Assembly: GCA_031082315.1 (NCBI GenBank)
Contig: JAVHLC010000006.1
Location: forward strand, 80,560-144,559
Length of the DNA: 64,000 nucleotides
Reading direction: 5' to 3'
DNA from: Thermodesulfobacteriota bacterium
GTDB lineage: Bacteria > Desulfobacterota > QYQD01
The stretch's first letter is position 1; every line of letters starts with the position of its first letter. The translations under genes and the position numbers were made by a program. This document shows positions 26,149 to 35,150 of this stretch, piece after piece. A model generated the notes under the pieces. That model made no database searches and had not been told where the DNA came from. It saw only the letters and a program-made list of their open reading frames with translations.

Positions 26149-26544
26149 ATGCAAATCAGCCCTTTTTTAACCGATATAGCCAAGTCCTATAATCCCAAGG
26201 TCGAATATGTGGCTTTTTGTGATTTACCAGGTACACAGTTAGGAGAAGCCGGAAGGCCACGTGCGACAGAAGAATATAAGATTTTTATAGATAGAAACAA
26301 GTTAATTTGTCCCTATCAGGCACTTTTCGTCCTTTTTCATGAAATAGGACACATAGAGCTTTACCACCTTGGCTATAGATTTTACAAAGGAAGCCATTCC
26401 AATCAAGAGGATCAAGCCGATAATTGGGCCTTTAATCAAATGGGTATTCTGGACAACCAGGGAAGGGTAAAAGAAGAAGAAATTCTTTGCTTTAAATGTA
26501 TAAAAGAGCAATCCCGGAAGTGTTTAAAGGGCCTTGTACTTTGA
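26149..26544 (+). CDS. ImmA/IrrE-type metallopeptidase
   Basis: A 131-residue protein with the zinc-protease motif HEIGHIELYH (about residues 63-72) and a downstream acidic EDQADNWAFNQMG that provides the third zinc ligand (E/D-x2-A-x3-A pattern). ImmA-type proteases cleave repressors of mobile elements to induce them, so the XRE repressor of this element is a plausible target, by inference. The gene lies 100 bases after the capsid gene and abuts the next gene. Confidence 0.8.
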   Translation: MQISPFLTDIAKSYNPKVEYVAFCDLPGTQLGEAGRPRATEEYKIFIDRNKLICPYQALFVLFHEIGHIELYHLGYRFYKGSHSNQEDQADNWAFNQMGILDNQGRVKEEEILCFKCIKEQSRKCLKGLVL

Positions 26545-27126
26545 ATGAAGAGAGAAGATGAAATTCTTGATATTCTTAATAGCCCTGAGTATTTTTACTG
26601 TGAAAGGACACGATGCCGATTGCGGATCGCGGTCTGTATTAAACGGCAAGAGGAATTTTCCTTTCCGGTTTGTGAAGGATGCAGCCAGGGACCTAAAAAT
26701 CAGCTTATGGCACAACCAGGAGGCGACATGTTAGAAAATCCAAAGCCAGAAGAGCAGGTAGGCGTAAGGCTATGTGAAGATTGTCAAGAGAAGCCTACAA
26801 TGTCTCCAGGCTGCCCATATTGCCCAAGCTGCATGTCCAGGAGGGCACAGAAAGCGCGAAAGCTTCAGGGGAGCAGCCCCAAGACGCCCAGGCGAGAAGC
26901 TCAGAAGGGCGTAAATAAAGCGAAACTGGCTCCATGGGACAAATGCCTACCCCAGCCAAGGGAATCGTTTACAGAGGCCGATACAGCCCTTAAAGTCGAT
27001 TTTGGCAAGCATGCCCACATCCTCAGAGAGATCGAAAAGCTGGCTGAACAGCAAATAAGGCCGGTTGAACTTCAGGTTATTTATATGCTCAAGACTTGTC
27101 TGGACGGGATGGGTTCCACGGCATAA
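26545..27126 (+). CDS. Cys-rich zinc-ribbon-like protein of the Mu-like element
   Basis: A 193-residue protein starting immediately after the peptidase stop. It has Cys pairs in EYFYCERTRCRLRIAVC, VCEGCSQGP, LCEDCQEKPTMSPGCPYCPSC and a basic linker, then a helical C-terminus. It may bind zinc and nucleic acid. No named family is recognised. It is the last gene before the right end. Confidence 0.65.
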   Translation: MKREDEILDILNSPEYFYCERTRCRLRIAVCIKRQEEFSFPVCEGCSQGPKNQLMAQPGGDMLENPKPEEQVGVRLCEDCQEKPTMSPGCPYCPSCMSRRAQKARKLQGSSPKTPRREAQKGVNKAKLAPWDKCLPQPRESFTEADTALKVDFGKHAHILREIEKLAEQQIRPVELQVIYMLKTCLDGMGSTA

Positions 27127-27243
27127 CCCCACTTTAGAAAAACACACCGGTTGAAATGCGGTTTAAACGGCAGTTAATCGACCTTTCAACAGCCCCTTTT
27201 TGATTCCAATTTGACACCAAATTTCCCCAAATTTGAACCCGCA

Positions 27244-27286
27244 GTTTGCGACAAACCTCTTTGCACTTGCGTCAAACCTCTTTGCA
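27244..27286 (-). repeat. Predicted right-end tandem transposase binding sites
   Basis: Two tandem copies of CAAACCTCTTTGCA (the first preceded by TTTGCGA, the second by TTGCGT). Read inward from the right end they give TGCAAAGAGGTTTGACGCAA and TGCAAAGAGGTTTGTCGCAA, matching the left-end sites in inverted orientation. Confidence 0.6.
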
Positions 27287-27319
27287 GCTAATATATGTCT
27301 ATTTTGGGGGCATTTTTTC

Positions 27320-27348
27320 TTGACAAATTAAAGCCCTGGCCATATAGT
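27320..27348 (+). promoter_or_regulatory. Sigma-70-type promoter of the dcw operon
   Basis: TTGACA (27,320-27,325), 17-base spacer, TATAGT (27,343-27,348). It begins only about 8 bases from the estimated right end of the Mu-like element. Confidence 0.75.
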
Positions 27349-27386
27349 GGCGAAAAGGGGAGTAAAGTGGATTAAAGTGGGGCAAA
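27347..27386 (+). promoter_or_regulatory. MraZ operator: four GTGG-type repeats at 10-bp spacing
   Basis: GTGG, GGGG, GTGG and GTGG start at 27,347, 27,357, 27,367 and 27,377, each followed by a six-base A-rich spacer. MraZ is known to bind such directly repeated G-rich boxes upstream of its own gene. The boxes overlap the -10 element, consistent with autorepression. Confidence 0.8.
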
Positions 27387-27410
27387 ATCTATTTCGGAGG
27401 CAGAAATAGG

Positions 27411-27851
27411 GTGTTTCGTGGCAGGTCAACACATACCCTGGATAGTAAGGGCCGCTTAATTATCCCGGCGCGGTTTCGCGAGGTTCTCAGGGCCGGGTAC
27501 GATGACCGCCTTATTATAACCAATCTCCACCGTTGCTTAGTAGCCTACCCTTTTGAAGAGTGGCGGCTGATTGAGAATAAAACGGCTTCTCTATCTGCCA
27601 TAGACGAGAATGTCAAGGCCTTTTTAAGGTTGTTTATCTCCGGCGCTGTGGAATGCCCTCTGGACCGGCAGGGGAGGGTCCTCATTCCTCCCAGCCTTCG
27701 TGAATATGCGGACCTGAATAAAGAGATTGTATTAGCCGGGATGCTTAAAAACTTTGAGATATGGGATAAGGCCCTATGGGATGAGGAGATCAGTAAATCC
27801 CGGGAGAATTATCCGCAACTGAGCGCAACATTAGCCCAAATCGGGATTTAA
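27411..27851 (+). CDS. mraZ: Transcriptional regulator MraZ
   Basis: A 146-residue MraZ with two AbrB-like SpoVT motifs: FRGRSTHTLDSKGRLIIPAR near the start and CPLDRQGRVLIPPSLREYA near residue 84. It represses the dcw operon as a ring-shaped oligomer. The start is GTG, 8 bases after GGAGG. First gene of the dcw cluster, with its operator just upstream. Confidence 0.95.
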   Translation: MFRGRSTHTLDSKGRLIIPARFREVLRAGYDDRLIITNLHRCLVAYPFEEWRLIENKTASLSAIDENVKAFLRLFISGAVECPLDRQGRVLIPPSLREYADLNKEIVLAGMLKNFEIWDKALWDEEISKSRENYPQLSATLAQIGI

Positions 27852-27870
27852 TTTTGACCCTGGAAAACCC

Positions 27871-28785
27871 GTGACCAGATGGCATGTACCCGTTATGCGT
27901 GAGGAAGTCCTTCATCATCTGGACTGTCATCCTGGCGGCATATATGTTGATGGAACCGTAGGCATGGGAGGTCACGCCGCGGCTATATTAGAAAGAATCA
28001 AACCTGAGGGGAGCTTGGTCGGTATTGACTGGGATGAGGACTCTCTGCATATAGCGCGTGAGCATTTAGCCCCCTTCGGCAACCGTGTTATCCTGGTAAA
28101 AGGGAATTTTGCCGACTTGCCGCTTATAGCGCAAGAGCTGAAGATTGAAAAGGTTGACGGGGTATTACTGGATCTGGGCATTTCTTCTTATCATCTGGAG
28201 CAGAGCGGCCGGGGGTTCAGCTTTAAACAGGATGAAATACTTGATATGCGCATAGACAAACAAAATCCATTGACTGCCCGGCATATTGTTAACCGTTTCC
28301 CTGAGAGAGAACTGGAGAAGATTATAAAGGAATTCGGAGAAGAAAGGTGGGCGCGGAGGATTGCCAAGGTAATCGGCCGGCAGCGGGAAAGAGAGCCGCT
28401 TAACACCGCCGTACAACTGGCTTCGCTGGTTGCTTCGGCCATACCGCGCAAGTTCCACCCCGCCAATATTCATCCGGCCACACGTACGTTTCAGGCCTTG
28501 CGGATCGCGGTCAACCGGGAATTAGAGAATCTGGCCCGTGCGATACAGGGTATTGTCGGTCTCCTCAAGCCGGGGGGGCGGTTCTGCATTATTTCCTTTC
28601 ACTCCCTCGAAGATAGAATTGTCAAAAGAAAATTCCAGGAGATGGAACAGACCGGACTCATGGGTGAACGGCCTGTGTTGCGTCGGATTACACGTAAACC
28701 CATTATTCCGTCACCTGAGGAATGTGCCGCTAACCCGCGGGCCCGCAGCGCTAAGTTAAGGGTGGCGGAGCGGCTCGCGGCTTAA
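27871..28785 (+). CDS. rsmH: 16S rRNA m4C1402 methyltransferase RsmH (MraW)
   Basis: A 304-residue SAM-dependent methyltransferase that modifies C1402 of 16S rRNA. Motifs: HVPVMREEVLHHL at the start, YVDGTVGMGGHAAAIL, DGVLLDLGISSYHLEQSGRG FSF region, RTFQALRIAVNRELENL and IISFHSLEDRIVKRKF. The start is GTG. Second gene of the dcw cluster, typical place and length. Confidence 0.97.
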   Translation: MTRWHVPVMREEVLHHLDCHPGGIYVDGTVGMGGHAAAILERIKPEGSLVGIDWDEDSLHIAREHLAPFGNRVILVKGNFADLPLIAQELKIEKVDGVLLDLGISSYHLEQSGRGFSFKQDEILDMRIDKQNPLTARHIVNRFPERELEKIIKEFGEERWARRIAKVIGRQREREPLNTAVQLASLVASAIPRKFHPANIHPATRTFQALRIAVNRELENLARAIQGIVGLLKPGGRFCIISFHSLEDRIVKRKFQEMEQTGLMGERPVLRRITRKPIIPSPEECAANPRARSAKLRVAERLAA

Positions 28786-28798
28786 AGGAGGATTAAGC

Positions 28799-29152
28799 AT
28801 GTCTAATGTTTCTACCATTCGCTTGCCCAAAAGGGCATTTATCGGAAACCTGGCCGTCGGAAAGAAGGCTAAACACAAGACCGCCAGGTTATCCTTGCCC
28901 GGCGGAAAAATTGCCCTGGCGTGCAGCCTGGCGATATGTCTCCTGTCACTTGTGGCATTAGGAAGCACGATTACAGAAAGCGAGTCACAGGGGATCGTTG
29001 CCGGGAAACAAAATAAGAAACTTCTAAGCGAAAATCACAGATTACAGCAGGAATGGAAATATCTAAAATCTCCGGCACGGATAGAACAATTGGCAAAATG
29101 TGAACTGGGATTGCAACGTCCATCCAAAGAACAGCTTGTGATTATTAGATGA
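28799..29152 (+). CDS. ftsL: Cell division protein FtsL
   Basis: A 117-residue bitopic membrane protein: basic cytoplasmic N-terminus, one transmembrane helix (IALACSLAICLLSLVALG) near residues 40-57, then a coiled-coil-like stretch (NKKLLSENHRLQQEWKYLKS). FtsL with FtsB and FtsQ activates the septal FtsWI synthase in other bacteria. AGGAGG precedes the ATG. The stop overlaps ftsI (ATGA). It is retained although the partner synthase here seems inactivated. Confidence 0.85.
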   Translation: MSNVSTIRLPKRAFIGNLAVGKKAKHKTARLSLPGGKIALACSLAICLLSLVALGSTITESESQGIVAGKQNKKLLSENHRLQQEWKYLKSPARIEQLAKCELGLQRPSKEQLVIIR

Positions 29153-31080
29153 AAAGGGAAACCGGTAAGCGTAAGAATTATGCCCCCTATATTATTATCC
29201 TGGCGATCCTTATATCAGGGTCGGGCATTCTATTAGCCCGTGCCTTTCATGCAGGCGAACAGGATAAGAAAATTCCGGGGCATGGCCGCACTCCGGAACC
29301 TGCCTTATCCCTTGCTCCTTATCGAGGCGGCATTTTTGACCGGAGCTACAGAGAGCTGGCTGTAACCGCTAGCGCCTACTCCGTTTATGCCTATCCTCTG
29401 GATGTTGACGATCCGGCCCAGACGGCGGCCGCCCTTTCCAACACACTCAGAATCAACGAAAAAGATCTACTCAAGATGCTCGAGTGTGAGAAGGCCTTTG
29501 TATGGATAGCCCGTCGTGTGGCCTCCCATCAGGCAGAGATGATAAAGAATCTCAAGCTCAAGGGTATACATTTTATTAATGAAAACTGCCGCCTCTATCC
29601 CCGGAACAGCCTGGCCGCTCAGATTATAGGCTTTGCCGATACGGATGGCCACGGCATAGAGGGATTAGAGTCAGCCTATGATGATCTCCTGTGCAGCACC
29701 CCTTTGTCACTTCAGAAGAAGTGCGACGAGTCAACCCGCTTGACATTCAATGGCGGGGTAACAGAGGTTAATGCCGGCAAGGGCAATAATATTATTCTGA
29801 CTGTGGATAGCAACATTCAGGCCATGGCGGAGAGGGGGTTTTGTCCGGCTCCGGCCAAAGATAATATAGTTAAAGCAGGCGCTATTATTGTCATGGATAT
29901 TAAGAGCGGGGCCGTATTGGCTATGGCCAATTATCCATCTTACAATCTTAACACCTTCTGGGAGGCCGATGCCTCGCTGCGCAGGAATCGGGCCGTCACT
30001 GATATATATGAGCTGGGTGAACTGGCCGGTTTTTTGGGAACGGCGGCGGCCATTGAAGAGCAGACTTTAAGCGAAAAATCAAGTAGTCCGGCCATACAAG
30101 GGCGTGATAATGCAACACACGTGTCGCATGGCGATACAAAGGACAATGCAAAAGATCTATCTGAATCCCCCCACACCCCTTCGCCGGAGTTTCTATATAA
30201 TTTTCTTCTCAAGCTCGGATTCGGCAATAAGACGGGTATCTGTCTGCCTGCCGAAAATAGCGGCACTTTGCCGCCTTATAGCCAATATCAGGGCGATATA
30301 TCTGCATTTTACCGGGGTGAGGGGATTACGGTAACTCCCCTTCAGCTCATTACTGCCTTTGGGGCTATCTTAAACCGTGGCGTGGTTATGCCGCCTCACG
30401 TGGTCTCAAAGGTAACCGACAGTGAAGGTAATTTAATAAAAGAATATCAGTGCGCTCCGGCAAGGCAGGCATGCACGCCGGAGACATCTGAGAAAATAAG
30501 CGCCATCCTTAGAACTCAGCAAGGCAAAGAGGATAAAAACTTTATCTTGCTTACAGCTTGCAATTATGTCCGGCCCCCCGCCGGCATTTCATCCCCGGAC
30601 GATCCCTCTCTCGACAATTCGTCCGGGGTTGATTATATTAAATACTTATTGGGGGGCGTGCCGGCTCATAATCCTAAGGTAGCCATACTGATGGTAATCG
30701 AAGGAGCCCCGGGGGAAGAGGAACTAAGGACAAAACTAGAACACCGGATAAAAGATATAGCCTATGCCTCTCTTAGAGTATTAACCCGTCCCCGGGCAAA
30801 AGCGCTTGCTTCCTATAGAGAAAAAAAAGACCGGGGTTACACCGGAAGAGAGAATAAAGCGCAAGATAGCTGCAGGCAGGCGGCGGCCACGGCTGCAAAG
30901 GCCATGGTTATGCCGAACGTACGGGGCAAATCCATGCGGGAAGCCCTGTATATGCTTCAGGGATATGACGTCTCTCTGGTAGTCACCGGTTCCGGAGTTG
31001 CGGTTTGTCAATCACCGGCGCCGGGAACAAGGCTAAGAAAGAATTCTCGTTGTGTAATAGAATTTAAACCGTCTTCATAG
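29149..31080 (+). CDS. ftsI: FtsI-like penicillin-binding protein without catalytic motifs, PASTA C-terminus
   Basis: A 643-residue class B PBP-like protein: one transmembrane helix (YIIILAILISGSGILLARA), PBP dimerisation domain (APYRGGIFDRSYRELAVTA; GIEGLESAYDDLL), transpeptidase-fold remnants (IIVMDIKSGAVLAMANYPSY; FGNKTGICLPAENSG; YRGEGITVTPLQLITAFGAI) and a PASTA domain (MPNVRGKSMREALYMLQGYD). The active-site SxxK is replaced: where the family has YEPGSTFK, this protein has YELGELAG (Ser to Glu291, Lys to Gly294). The SxN motif region (323-345) is replaced by a low-complexity polar stretch, and KTGT is absent (around 464-479). The frame is intact, so this looks like a pseudo-enzyme rather than a decaying gene. 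Overlaps ftsL by 4 bases. Confidence 0.9.
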   Translation: MKRETGKRKNYAPYIIILAILISGSGILLARAFHAGEQDKKIPGHGRTPEPALSLAPYRGGIFDRSYRELAVTASAYSVYAYPLDVDDPAQTAAALSNTLRINEKDLLKMLECEKAFVWIARRVASHQAEMIKNLKLKGIHFINENCRLYPRNSLAAQIIGFADTDGHGIEGLESAYDDLLCSTPLSLQKKCDESTRLTFNGGVTEVNAGKGNNIILTVDSNIQAMAERGFCPAPAKDNIVKAGAIIVMDIKSGAVLAMANYPSYNLNTFWEADASLRRNRAVTDIYELGELAGFLGTAAAIEEQTLSEKSSSPAIQGRDNATHVSHGDTKDNAKDLSESPHTPSPEFLYNFLLKLGFGNKTGICLPAENSGTLPPYSQYQGDISAFYRGEGITVTPLQLITAFGAILNRGVVMPPHVVSKVTDSEGNLIKEYQCAPARQACTPETSEKISAILRTQQGKEDKNFILLTACNYVRPPAGISSPDDPSLDNSSGVDYIKYLLGGVPAHNPKVAILMVIEGAPGEEELRTKLEHRIKDIAYASLRVLTRPRAKALASYREKKDRGYTGRENKAQDSCRQAAATAAKAMVMPNVRGKSMREALYMLQGYDVSLVVTGSGVAVCQSPAPGTRLRKNSRCVIEFKPSS

Positions 31081-31099
31081 AAGACAGGATTTTTATGAT

Positions 31100-32632
31100 A
31101 TGCGACTGACCCAATTAATAGGATCGATCGACAAAAAGCTCACGGAAGGCCTGCCGGATATTGAGATTGCCGATGTCGCCTATGACTCCCGGAAGGTAAG
31201 CCATGGGAGCCTTTTTGTGGCTATTTCCGGGGCAAAGACCGATGGGCACGCCTATATCCATGACGCTATCAGTCGCGGGGCTAAGGCAGTGGTAGTGCAA
31301 AACGGTTTTAAATTGAATTCCACACCTGCCGGCTTAAGCATAATCAGGGTTCCCAATACCCGTCAGGCCCTGGCCTGCATCGCCAGCGCCTACTATGGAG
31401 ACATAACAAGGAAATTATGCCTGGTAGGTATTACCGGCACTAATGGTAAGACGACCACATCTTACCTGGTAGAATCTGTTTTAAGGGCCGCGGATCTTTC
31501 TACCGGGGTTATCGGAACGGTCAATTATCGCTTTGGATGTGAGGTGCTGAAGGCGCCTTTTACCACACCTGAGTCCCTGGAGTTGCAAAAGCTCCTTCGC
31601 CGGATGGCTGATCAGAAGATAACGCACGTGGTTATGGAGGTGTCATCCCACGCCCTGGATCAGGAGAGGGTTGCCTTCTGCCGGTTTGATGTGGCGGCCT
31701 ATACCAATTTATCGCGGGATCACCTGGATTATCATCACGACCTGGAAGATTATTTCCACTGTAAGGAAAGACTTTTTACCACAGTTTTGGAGGAGAGCAG
31801 AAGGGCAAAGCGACCTTGCTCGGTTATCAATATCGACGATCCCTGGGGCCGGGAGTTGCTCAAGGCCCAGCAGGGCCTTCCTTTGACCTATGGACTGAGA
31901 GGTCATGGGGCAGATATAACGGCACGGAACACGTCTTTTACCCTGGATGGGATCGAGGCCGAGATAGTTACCCCTAAAGGGACTTTTAACCTGCATTCAA
32001 AAATGCTGGGTGAGTACAACCTTTACAATATGCTGGCGGCTACAGGGGTAGGGCTGGCCCTGGGTCTTTCGTGCGAGGTTATAAAAAAAGGGATAGAGGC
32101 ATTGAGCGCTGTGCCGGGACGTATGGATCGCATCGACAATGCCTGTAAGTCCACGGTCCTGGTGGACTATGCCCATACCCCGGATGCCCTGGAAAAGGTC
32201 TTAAGCGCCGTACAGGCCCTTAATCCTAAAAGGCTTATCAGTGTATTCGGTTGCGGCGGTAATCGCGATCAGGGCAAGAGGCCCATTATGGGGCGGATAG
32301 CCGCCCAATTCAGCCGGATAGTAATAATAACTTCAGACAACCCCAGGGATGAAGATCCTCTGGAGATTATCAGGCATATTGAAGAAGGGATAAAGGGGTC
32401 TCCTTTGCGGCGGGTTGAGCCGGACAGCATCCTGGCCGGCCCGCCTGAGGCGGGCTATGTTATTATGCCTGACCGACGTGAGGCTATCAGACTGGCCTCG
32501 CGCCTGGCCCGGCCGGGAGATGCCATCGTCATTGCCGGCAAAGGCCATGAAGACTATCAGATCGTAAGGGGGAATATTTTATCCTTTGACGATCGGGTGG
32601 AGGTGAGGCATGCCTTTGGCAGTCTGTCTTGA
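31100..32632 (+). CDS. murE: UDP-MurNAc-L-Ala-D-Glu:meso-diaminopimelate ligase
   Basis: A 510-residue Mur ligase. P-loop GITGTNGKTTTSYLVE (about residue 112), EVSSHALDQERV, the LVDYAHTPDAL segment, and DNPRDEDP, which is the DNPR signature for meso-diaminopimelate. It adds the third residue of the peptidoglycan stem in the cytoplasm. It follows ftsI after 19 bases. Length is typical. Overlaps murF if the long murF start is used. Confidence 0.97.
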   Translation: MRLTQLIGSIDKKLTEGLPDIEIADVAYDSRKVSHGSLFVAISGAKTDGHAYIHDAISRGAKAVVVQNGFKLNSTPAGLSIIRVPNTRQALACIASAYYGDITRKLCLVGITGTNGKTTTSYLVESVLRAADLSTGVIGTVNYRFGCEVLKAPFTTPESLELQKLLRRMADQKITHVVMEVSSHALDQERVAFCRFDVAAYTNLSRDHLDYHHDLEDYFHCKERLFTTVLEESRRAKRPCSVINIDDPWGRELLKAQQGLPLTYGLRGHGADITARNTSFTLDGIEAEIVTPKGTFNLHSKMLGEYNLYNMLAATGVGLALGLSCEVIKKGIEALSAVPGRMDRIDNACKSTVLVDYAHTPDALEKVLSAVQALNPKRLISVFGCGGNRDQGKRPIMGRIAAQFSRIVIITSDNPRDEDPLEIIRHIEEGIKGSPLRRVEPDSILAGPPEAGYVIMPDRREAIRLASRLARPGDAIVIAGKGHEDYQIVRGNILSFDDRVEVRHAFGSLS

Positions 32633-34052
32633 TACCGGGCGGGATATGAGAAGGCTGGCGGCTTTAGATGTATTGTATGCTACAAAAGGGATGCTGCTCC
32701 AGGGCGGCACGGCCGTTTCTTTTAACCGTACGGCCATAGATTCCCGCGCGGCAAAAGAAGGAGATCTTTTTCTGTGCCTGAAGGGGGAACGTTTTGACGG
32801 CCATGACTTTGTGCCGGAAGCGTTAGCTAAAGGGGTAAGCGGTATTTTAGTCCGTAAAGGCTGGTGGTCTGAACAGGCCGGCCGGAACCTTTTTACTCCG
32901 GCCGTGGTCATTGAGGCAGATGATACCTTAACCGCATTAGGCGACATCGCCTCTTTCTGGCGCCGCGCCAATCCTGTGCAGGTGGTAGCCATTACCGGAT
33001 CCAGCGGCAAGACCACCACCAAAGAGATGACTGCCGGTATCCTGGCTAAATGCTTTAATGTGGCCAAGACCATGGGTAACTTTAACAATCTCGTCGGATT
33101 GCCTCTGTCTCTCCTGGCGGTTAAGCCCACGGATAAAGTAGCCGTCCTGGAGATGGGCATGAACAGACTCGGAGAAATAGAACGGCTGGCTCAGATTGCG
33201 AGGCCGGATATAGGGGTAATTACCAATGTGCAGATGGCCCACCTGGAGGGCCTTAAAACTATAGAAGGTGTAGCCAGGGCCAAGGGCGAACTTTATGCCG
33301 CTCTGGATGAGGAGGATACGGCCGTATTTAATGTGGATGATCCCCATGTTTCGAATCTGGCCCGAAAATGCAGGGCGCGTAAGCTCGGCTTTGGGCTTGG
33401 TCCCGGGGCGGAAGTTACTGCCCGGGAGATTATATCCCGACCGGAGGGGACGCTAACTTTCTCTTTGGTGTCACATGAAGGGGCTGCGCAGGTAACCTTA
33501 CAGACGCCGGCGAGGCATAACATCGCAAACGCCCTTGCCGCGAGCGCTGTGGCATTGGCTATGGGAGTGGATATTAAGACTATCAAAGAAGCCCTGGAAG
33601 AATTCCGTCCGGCGGCAAACCGGTTAGAGCTTATCAAACTCCCCCAGGGAATGACCGTAATAAATGACACGTATAACGCCAATCCGGGCTCTATGCGGGC
33701 CGCCCTGGAAACCCTTAAAGAGATCAAAGGGAGTAGGCCCGGAATAGCGGTTTTGGGGGACATGCTGGAATTGGGTGAGCAGACGGCAGAGGCCCATCGC
33801 TCCATCGGAAGATATATTGCCGGGCTGGGGATAGAATATCTCATCGTTATGGGCGAATTTGCTCCGGCGTTTATTGCAGAAGGGGCTGTCTCAGGCGGTA
33901 TGGATAAAAGTCATATTATTACCGCGTCCAGCCATGAAGAAGCAGTCAGAATACTCAGGCAAAAAACCTCCGGCCACGATTTTGTGCTGGTCAAAGGATC
34001 GCGTCGCATGCGGATGGAAGAGATTGTAAAGGGGCTCCGGGGAGAGGCATAA
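32610..34052 (+). CDS. murF: UDP-MurNAc-tripeptide:D-Ala-D-Ala ligase
   Basis: A Mur ligase with P-loop AITGSSGKTTTKEMTAGIL, the NFNNLVGLPLSLL segment, AVLEMGMNRLGEI, and VINDTYNANPGSMRAAL. It adds D-Ala-D-Ala to complete the UDP-MurNAc-pentapeptide. The listed start overlaps murE by 23 bases; ATG at 32,646 (MRRLAALDVLYATKG) matches better the usual N-terminus. No ddl gene is in the cluster, so D-Ala-D-Ala must come from elsewhere. Confidence 0.97.
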   Translation: MPLAVCLDTGRDMRRLAALDVLYATKGMLLQGGTAVSFNRTAIDSRAAKEGDLFLCLKGERFDGHDFVPEALAKGVSGILVRKGWWSEQAGRNLFTPAVVIEADDTLTALGDIASFWRRANPVQVVAITGSSGKTTTKEMTAGILAKCFNVAKTMGNFNNLVGLPLSLLAVKPTDKVAVLEMGMNRLGEIERLAQIARPDIGVITNVQMAHLEGLKTIEGVARAKGELYAALDEEDTAVFNVDDPHVSNLARKCRARKLGFGLGPGAEVTAREIISRPEGTLTFSLVSHEGAAQVTLQTPARHNIANALAASAVALAMGVDIKTIKEALEEFRPAANRLELIKLPQGMTVINDTYNANPGSMRAALETLKEIKGSRPGIAVLGDMLELGEQTAEAHRSIGRYIAGLGIEYLIVMGEFAPAFIAEGAVSGGMDKSHIITASSHEEAVRILRQKTSGHDFVLVKGSRRMRMEEIVKGLRGEA

Positions 34053-35132
34053 ATGTTATATTACTTACTGTATCCCCTGCATGTATATCATACTGTTTTC
34101 AATGTCTTCCGGTATATTACCTTTCGCACTATCTACGCCACGTTGACGGCCCTTTTGTTGTCTTTCCTGGTCGGGCCTTATTTGATCAGGCGGCTCAGCG
34201 AACTTCAGGTAGGGCAGTATATTCGTGAAGAAGGCCCTCGGTCCCACCTCTCGAAGCAGGGGACGCCCACTATGGGCGGCCTCATGATCATCTTTGCCGT
34301 GGTTGCGTCCACGCTCCTGTGGGCGGATTTAAGCAGTCATTATATCTGGTTGGTCTTGCTGGTTACCGTCGGCTTTGGCAGCATCGGGTTTCTGGACGAC
34401 TATCGCAAGGTAATCAAGAAGAACAATAAAGGCCTGGGCGGTCGTTACAAGCTGGCCGGACAATTGGCCATCACCCTGTTTATCGGTGTCTATCTCTATA
34501 CGCATCATAATTTCGATACCCGCCTCAGCATCCCGTTTTTCAAGACCATCAGGCCTGATATCGGCTGGGCCTATATCCCCCTGTCCATAATAGTTATTGT
34601 TGGGGCATCCAATGCCGTCAACCTGACCGATGGTCTGGATGGGTTGGCCATCGGGCCGACCATCATCGCCGCTGCCACCTACCTCATTTTTGCCTACTTA
34701 ACCGGGCATATTAAGATAGCCAATTATCTGCAGATCGCCTACGTGCCGGGCGTTGGAGAGATAGCCGTATTTTGCGGGGCATTAGTAGGCGCCGGTATGG
34801 GATTCTTATGGTTTAACAGCTATCCGGCTCAGGTCTTTATGGGTGATGTCGGTTCTCTGTCGCTGGGGGGAGCCTTGGGGACGGTGGCCGTGATAACCAA
34901 GCACGAAATTTTGCTGGCCATTGTGGGCGGTATATTTGTGGTCGAGGCCCTGTCCGTCATCTTTCAGGTGGGATATTTTAAGGCCACCAACGGCAGGCGT
35001 ATTTTCCGCATGGCCCCGCTCCACCACCACTTTGAGCTTAAAGGATGGCCGGAGCCCAAGGTCATCGTGCGCTTCTGGATTATTGCTATTCTTCTGGGAT
35101 TGGTAGCCATGAGCACCCTGAAGCTTAGGTAA
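34053..35132 (+). CDS. mraY: Phospho-MurNAc-pentapeptide transferase MraY
   Basis: A 359-residue polytopic membrane enzyme (about ten helices) that makes lipid I. Signatures: [14 protein letters not shown], the Asp-rich [52 protein letters not shown] and [19 protein letters not shown]. Follows murF directly (stop then ATG). Confidence 0.98.
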   Translation: MLYYLLYPLHVYHTVFNVFRYITFRTIYATLTALLLSFLVGPYLIRRLSELQVGQYIREEGPRSHLSKQGTPTMGGLMIIFAVVASTLLWADLSSHYIWLVLLVTVGFGSIGFLDDYRKVIKKNNKGLGGRYKLAGQLAITLFIGVYLYTHHNFDTRLSIPFFKTIRPDIGWAYIPLSIIVIVGASNAVNLTDGLDGLAIGPTIIAAATYLIFAYLTGHIKIANYLQIAYVPGVGEIAVFCGALVGAGMGFLWFNSYPAQVFMGDVGSLSLGGALGTVAVITKHEILLAIVGGIFVVEALSVIFQVGYFKATNGRRIFRMAPLHHHFELKGWPEPKVIVRFWIIAILLGLVAMSTLKLR

Positions 35133-35150
35133 ACAGAGGATACATCGGGT

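Larger units (their letters stand above)
18544..27312 (+). mobile_element. Compact Mu-like transposable element with a lone capsid gene
   Basis: Core Mu order is present: leftward repressor, Ner-like protein, MuA transposase, MuB ATPase, Gp16-like protein. Repeated AGAGGTTTGxCGCAA sites occur in inverted orientation at the left (18,555-18,575; 18,652-18,667) and right (27,244-27,286) ends, as expected of MuA binding sites. Exact ends are estimated (TG at 18,544, CA at 27,312); flanks TTTTA and TTTTT are a near but not exact 5-bp duplication. No portal, terminase, head protease, tail or lysis genes are seen, so it cannot make virions alone. Confidence 0.75.

Noticed and set aside
29149-31080. 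Pseudogene call for ftsI
   Set aside because: The frame is intact over the usual family length, with good junctions to ftsL and murE and conserved non-catalytic motifs; a functional pseudo-enzyme fits better than decay.
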